From an uncultured Collinsella sp. (lineage in GTDB: Bacteria > Actinomycetota > Coriobacteriia > Coriobacteriales > Coriobacteriaceae): 64,000 bases of DNA. The stretch lies in assembly GCA_905199225.1 (NCBI GenBank), contig CAJKFS010000004.1:17151-81150 (forward strand). Reading direction: 5' to 3'. The first letter of the stretch is position 1. Each line of letters opens with the position of its first letter. A program made the translations under genes and the position numbers. Below are positions 60,081 through 64,000 of the stretch, in pieces. Under the pieces are notes generated by a model. It had not been told where the DNA came from. It did not search any database and saw only the letters and a program-made list of their open reading frames with translations.

Positions 60081-61415
60081 ATGTCCCAATCCTCGACGCC
60101 CGCCGTCACCGATGCCATCTACGATGCATCGTCGCTCGGCCGCCCGCGCATGTTCGTGTTGGGTTTGCAACACATGTTTGCGATGTTCGGAGCCACGGTG
60201 CTCGTGCCTGTGCTCACCGGCCTTTCCGTTTCGGCGACGCTTCTGTTCGCCGGCATCGGCACGCTGCTGTTTCATTTTCTATCGCGCGGTAAGGTGCCCG
60301 CGTTTCTGGGCTCGTCGTTTGCTTTTATCGCGGGTTATGCCGCCATTGCACCCAACGGCGAGGCCGAGCTTTTGCCTTACGCTTGCCTGGGCGTTGCCTG
60401 CGCCGGCCTGCTCTATCCGGTGCTGGCGGCGCTGTTCCGCGCATTTGGCGCCAAGCGTGTCATGCGCTTCTTTCCGCCGGTGGTGACCGGTCCCATCGTC
60501 ATTTCCATCGGCCTGATCCTGGCGAGCTCTGCCATTGCCAACTGCCAGACCAACTGGCTTGTCTCCGTTATCGCTGTGGCCGTGATCGTCATCTGCAACA
60601 TCTGGGGCCGCGGCATGGTCAAGATCGTGCCGATTTTGCTGGGCGTTGTGGTGAGCTATGCTGTCGCGGCGGTGCTGGGCGAGGTTGATTTTTCGGGCGT
60701 TGCCGCCGCTCCGTGGGTCGGTCTGCCCATCGTGTGGGACAACACCGTGTTTGCGCTCTTTGGACCGCAGTTCGATAGCGGTCTTGCCACGACGGCCATC
60801 ATCACCATCATGCCGCTGGCCTTTGCAACTATGATCGAGCATATCGGCGATATCTCCGCCATTGGCTCCACTTGCGAGCGTAACTACATCGCCGATCCTG
60901 GTCTGCATCGCACGTTGCTCGGCGATGGCCTGGCGACCATCTTGGCCTCGCTCTTTGGCGCCCCCGCCAATACGACGTATGGCGAGAACACCGGCGTGCT
61001 TGCGCTTACGCGCGTGTTCGACCCACGCGTGATTCGCATTGCCGCGTGCTGTGCCATTGTCCTCTCGTTCTGCCCCAAGTTCGCTGCGGTGATTGCCGCC
61101 ATGCCGGCGTGCGTTATCGGCGGCGTGTCGCTCGTGCTCTACGGCATGATCAGTGCCGTGGGCGTTCGCAACCTTATCGAAAACCAGGTCGATTTCCAGA
61201 ACAACCGCAATGTGCTGGTGGCGGCGCTGGTGCTCGTGCTTTCGCTCGGCATTGCCTACAGTACCGCCGGTGCCATCGTGCTGGAGCTGGGCGGCGTGAC
61301 GATTTCGCTTTCGGGCCTTGCCGTGGGCTCGCTGGTGGGCATTGTGCTCAACGCCATCCTGCCCGGTAATGACTTTGAGTTCGATACTTCCGAGCTTGAG
61401 GAGACTGCTGAATAG
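60081..61415 (+). CDS. uraA: Uracil/xanthine permease, NCS2 family
   Basis: 444 aa, 14 membrane helices. LGLQHMFAMFGATVLVPVLTGL, LGSSFAFIAGYAAIA, TMIEHIGDISAIG, LLGDGLATILASLFGAPANTTYGENTGVLALT (the NCS2 signature, resembling UraA) and PACVIGGVSLVLYGMIS. Proton-coupled uracil uptake. ATG follows GAAAGGAC. Confidence 0.92.
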   Translation: MSQSSTPAVTDAIYDASSLGRPRMFVLGLQHMFAMFGATVLVPVLTGLSVSATLLFAGIGTLLFHFLSRGKVPAFLGSSFAFIAGYAAIAPNGEAELLPYACLGVACAGLLYPVLAALFRAFGAKRVMRFFPPVVTGPIVISIGLILASSAIANCQTNWLVSVIAVAVIVICNIWGRGMVKIVPILLGVVVSYAVAAVLGEVDFSGVAAAPWVGLPIVWDNTVFALFGPQFDSGLATTAIITIMPLAFATMIEHIGDISAIGSTCERNYIADPGLHRTLLGDGLATILASLFGAPANTTYGENTGVLALTRVFDPRVIRIAACCAIVLSFCPKFAAVIAAMPACVIGGVSLVLYGMISAVGVRNLIENQVDFQNNRNVLVAALVLVLSLGIAYSTAGAIVLELGGVTISLSGLAVGSLVGIVLNAILPGNDFEFDTSELEETAE

Positions 61416-61432
61416 TAGCTGCGTTCAGCCAA

Positions 61433-61480
61433 ATTAAAAATGGCGTCCATGCGTATGTACGCGTGGACGCCATTTTTAAT
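61433..61480. terminator. Strong bidirectional terminator
   Basis: 17-bp perfect arms ATTAAAAATGGCGTCCA / TGGACGCCATTTTTAAT with a further GCGTA/TACGC inner stem, between the convergent uraA and esterase genes. Confidence 0.92.
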
Positions 61481-62141
61481 GCGTCAGTATCCAGTGGATG
61501 CCGCGCGCCATGCGCAGGTCAGTTTGGGCAAAGTGGTTGCCGGGGTTGAGCTCCAGCGTTGTTGGAATGTCACGCTCGACAAACAGCTCTTCCATCGCGC
61601 GCGTATCGTCGAGTACGTGCCGCATCATGCGGTTAGGCGTCTTGGTTTCCTTTTTGCCGAGTGACAGGTAGACGGCTTGCGGGCTGCCGGCAAAAGGGGC
61701 CGTGCTGGCACGGTCGACAAAGTCGGGAAACCATAGCGACCCCGATGCGCTCGCGGCGCGGTCAAAGGCGTCGGTTTGCCAGAGGGACCAGAGTGCGAAG
61801 AGGCCCGCGAGCGAGTAGCCGGCAATGCCGCGCCAGGTGGGCGGCTGAGGAAGCGACGACTCGACCTGGGGGATTATCTGATTCAGCAGCTCATCAAGAA
61901 AATCGGCAGCTTGGCCGCCGAAAGGCTCGGCATCGCGTACGGTCCCGTCGCATGCCCAGGGGCTCAGCTCGCGATTCCAATCGAGCCCGCCAATGGTGAC
62001 GAGGGCGAATGGCGGACAGTCGAGCTCTCGGCAACACTTATAAACCTCGCTGCCGTCGCCCACGACCACAGGAAGGTAGATGACAGGCGCGCTTTCCGTA
62101 TGATTCGAATAAACGGTTATCTGCTTTTGATGCGCTTCCAT
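61476..62141 (-). CDS. Alpha/beta-hydrolase esterase, Fes/IroE-like
   Basis: 221 aa. Central strand followed by GYSLAGLFALWS (nucleophile Ser in GxSxxG), DDTRAMEELF, and the catalytic His in NPGNHFAQTD. The putative esterase family (PF00756-like) includes enterochelin esterases. No signal peptide; probably cytoplasmic. Its stop overlaps the terminator. Confidence 0.87.
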   Translation of the reverse strand: MEAHQKQITVYSNHTESAPVIYLPVVVGDGSEVYKCCRELDCPPFALVTIGGLDWNRELSPWACDGTVRDAEPFGGQAADFLDELLNQIIPQVESSLPQPPTWRGIAGYSLAGLFALWSLWQTDAFDRAASASGSLWFPDFVDRASTAPFAGSPQAVYLSLGKKETKTPNRMMRHVLDDTRAMEELFVERDIPTTLELNPGNHFAQTDLRMARGIHWILTH

Positions 62142-62255
62142 GACGGGCTTCTCTCAGTGTTGTGATATCGGCAGCCCCAATTGTCGCACGCCAGCGTATG
62201 CCGGTTGGGCTAGACCAAAGACAATCTCGTGCATCCCCTGCGGACGCATATGGAA

Positions 62256-62291
62256 AACGCCACCGCCGGAGGGGAGCTCGGCGGTGGCGTT
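62256..62291 (-). terminator. Terminator of the surface-protein gene
   Basis: AACGCCACCGCC / GGCGGTGGCGTT, with TTTCC following on the minus strand, 58 bp after the surface-protein stop. Confidence 0.82.
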
Positions 62292-62348
62292 GTTAAACGG
62301 TGCTGGGGTTCGGGGCCTTCGCGGGAGCTGCCATGTGCGCAGAGGCGC

Positions 62349-64000
62349 CTAAGAACGCTTACGGCTCGCCATGGTGCCTGCGGCGATAGCGGCTGTTCCC
62401 GCAAGGACGGTTGCCACGATGGCCGCACCCGAGGTGTCGCCGGTTGCCGCGAGCACGCCGGTAGTCTTGGCTTTCGTGGTTGAAGCCGCAACGGCCTTGG
62501 TCGGCTTTGAGCCCTCAGGCTTGGGGTTCTGCTTGGACTCCGCGGGCTTGCTTTCTGCGGGCTTGGTCTCGTCGGGCTTGGGGTCTTCCGGCTTGGCTAC
62601 CTCGGGAGGTGCGATGGTCGTACTTTTGGCGACTGCTTTGATATAGAGGGAGTCGACCGTGGCGTCGCCCGTGCCGATGGCTTGGCCTGCCTCGTAGATG
62701 CCGTCACGGAGCTTGCGATAGTCAATGACCTTGCCGCCTTCGGGCGTCTGGATGGCGGCGTTCTCAATCTTGATGGTGCCGATTGTCTTGCCGTCAGCGC
62801 TCATGGCACGGGCAAAGATTGCCGCTGTATCTCCTTCGGCCGTTACCTTGCTGCGGATGATCGAGATGACTGCGGGTGTGACGCCCTCGCTGGTCTGGGC
62901 GATGATGCCGATGTTCTCGCCTTGGGGTTCGCGCCTCGTCTCGCCATCTTGGTTTTCGCTGTAGGGGATGGGGCCGTCGCCGTTCTCGACATAGCGGGCT
63001 ATGGCCTTGACAACGGAGTCGCTGATGTAGATGTGGCCGCCCTTCTCGTTGGGTCGATCGTTTCTGGTGGAGAATGCAGCCGAAACCTCGCCTTCCGCAA
63101 ACGCGTCCACGGTGGAGCCGTTCTTGACGACGATGTCGTCCTGGTAGGTGAAGAGGGCGTTGGCGCCACCGTATCTGCCTTTACTTGCACGGACCGTCAC
63201 GTTTGCATGATCGAGGGTGATGCCCTTGTGGGCATAGACGCCATATTCAACACCGTTTACGTTGAGGGAGGCGTTTGTGGCTGCGAGGCTGCCCTTGGCC
63301 TCGACGGCAGCGTCTTCCTCGGAGCTTGCCTTGACCTGGCTGCCGTCCGAGATGTTGATATTGTCGCCGCTCCAAAGGGCCTCACCATCGGCTGAGCTTG
63401 CCTCGACCGTCCCGCCACCCTTGATGGTGAGGTTCTTGTCGGCTCCAATACCCTTGTCCTTGGTAGCCCTGGCGGTGACGGCTCCGCTGTCGTCAATCGT
63501 GATATTGCCGTTTGCCCTGATGCCATCCGATGCACCCGTGGCGTTGACGTTGCCCGAACCTTTGATAGCGAGATCACCTCCGGCATTGATGGCATCAAAC
63601 CCAGTGCTCGTGGCGTTGACGGATCCGGCTCCGTCGATGTTGATATTACCCGTGGTGAGGATAGCGTCCTCAGTAGATGTCACGCTGAGCGTGCCGCCCT
63701 CGTCGCCTTGGATATTGAGCTCGGCATTCTCGTTAGTGCCATGAGAAACGTTGATGCTTTCGATCCATTCGGCAGTGACGATGTTGGTTCCCGAGTAATT
63801 CACGTTGAGCTTGCCTGCGGCCTGGATCTCGCCGCCGTTATAGTTGTTGAGCTTCAAGTCGTCGGCGCCGTCCCACGACCAGGTACCGGCCTCGTCGCTC
63901 GCCGCGGTGTTGTACTTGTTGCCGCCGACCTTGACCCATTCCGCTGCGAGCGAGACGCTCGGCATGAGCAGCGAGCTCACCGTGAGCGCGCAGGCCAGGC
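62349..64000 (-). CDS. Sortase-anchored surface protein, 5' end outside the window
   Basis: At least 550 aa. The visible start is the end of a signal peptide (LACALTVSSLLMPSVSLAA). The body is a chain of short parallel-beta-helix-like turns (for example GSGNVNATGASDGIRANGNI), alternating 'unit plus ATSTG' motifs. Then comes a Pro/Lys/Glu-rich stalk (KPEDPKPDETKPAESKPAES), a cell-wall signal LAATGD, a hydrophobic helix and RKRS. LAATG is an LPXTG variant. Adhesin or carbohydrate-binding role likely, unproven. Start codon lies beyond base 64000. Confidence 0.9.
   Translation of the reverse strand, partial: LACALTVSSLLMPSVSLAAEWVKVGGNKYNTAASDEAGTWSWDGADDLKLNNYNGGEIQAAGKLNVNYSGTNIVTAEWIESINVSHGTNENAELNIQGDEGGTLSVTSTEDAILTTGNINIDGAGSVNATSTGFDAINAGGDLAIKGSGNVNATGASDGIRANGNITIDDSGAVTARATKDKGIGADKNLTIKGGGTVEASSADGEALWSGDNINISDGSQVKASSEEDAAVEAKGSLAATNASLNVNGVEYGVYAHKGITLDHANVTVRASKGRYGGANALFTYQDDIVVKNGSTVDAFAEGEVSAAFSTRNDRPNEKGGHIYISDSVVKAIARYVENGDGPIPYSENQDGETRREPQGENIGIIAQTSEGVTPAVISIIRSKVTAEGDTAAIFARAMSADGKTIGTIKIENAAIQTPEGGKVIDYRKLRDGIYEAGQAIGTGDATVDSLYIKAVAKSTTIAPPEVAKPEDPKPDETKPAESKPAESKQNPKPEGSKPTKAVAASTTKAKTTGVLAATGDTSGAAIVATVLAGTAAIAAGTMASRKRS

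Overview
The window is GC-rich bacterial chromosome with no phage, rRNA or tRNA genes. Dense short operons, helix-turn-helix regulators, coding style and many short palindromes in intergenic gaps suggest a gut Actinomycetota of class Coriobacteriia, most like Collinsella. This placement comes from recognising protein families and repeat style, not from a search.

Region by region. 0-7 kb: a MacB-like ABC transporter with a very large extracellular domain, a carboxymuconolactone decarboxylase-cupin fusion, a flavodoxin divergent from a LysR regulator, and a tRNA-dihydrouridine synthase. 7-9 kb: a SirTM-type sirtuin coupled to a zinc-containing macrodomain protein, a predicted protein ADP-ribosylation switch. 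9-12 kb: an HxlR regulator divergent from a peptide-modification operon. That operon encodes a Cys-rich ACGX-repeat precursor, a flavin-fold protein fused to a 2x[4Fe-4S] ferredoxin, a radical SAM/SPASM maturase, and a nitroreductase interrupted by an amber codon at position 5. 12-15.7 kb: an accessory patch with a toxin-antitoxin-like pair, a 428-aa protein of unknown function, glutaredoxin and an XRE-zinc ribbon-TipAS regulator. 15.7-36 kb: mostly housekeeping and transport genes (trmO, MalY/PatB lyase, K+ channel, LOG protein, ClC channel, a YtrA-regulated ABC exporter, prfC, VUT transporter with a possible preQ1 switch, ung, EamA and MATE exporters, rlmA, rsmJ, mscL). 36-46 kb: a TetM-like ribosomal GTPase, a UvrA2-like ATPase between two paralogous AAA+/winged-helix proteins, then an AT-richer patch with a serine resolvase and two exported proteins. 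46-54 kb: trmL, a COG0523 metallochaperone GTPase, two redox genes and two large GGDEF proteins, one with EAL. 54-64 kb: patatin, a TPP-riboswitch thiM-thiamine-binding protein-thiE operon, HAD phosphatase, LysR plus MetE-like synthase, uracil permease, an esterase, and the 3' part of a sortase-anchored surface protein.

Three points stand out. First, the ACGX peptide-maturation locus, with its divergent regulator and broken nitroreductase. Second, several families of small dispersed palindromes; two families show paired changes in their stems, and one family sits on or beside stop codons and supplies coding sequence or a stop codon to two genes. Third, two paralogous AAA+/winged-helix genes, each preceded by tandem repeats phased at exactly 20 bp.
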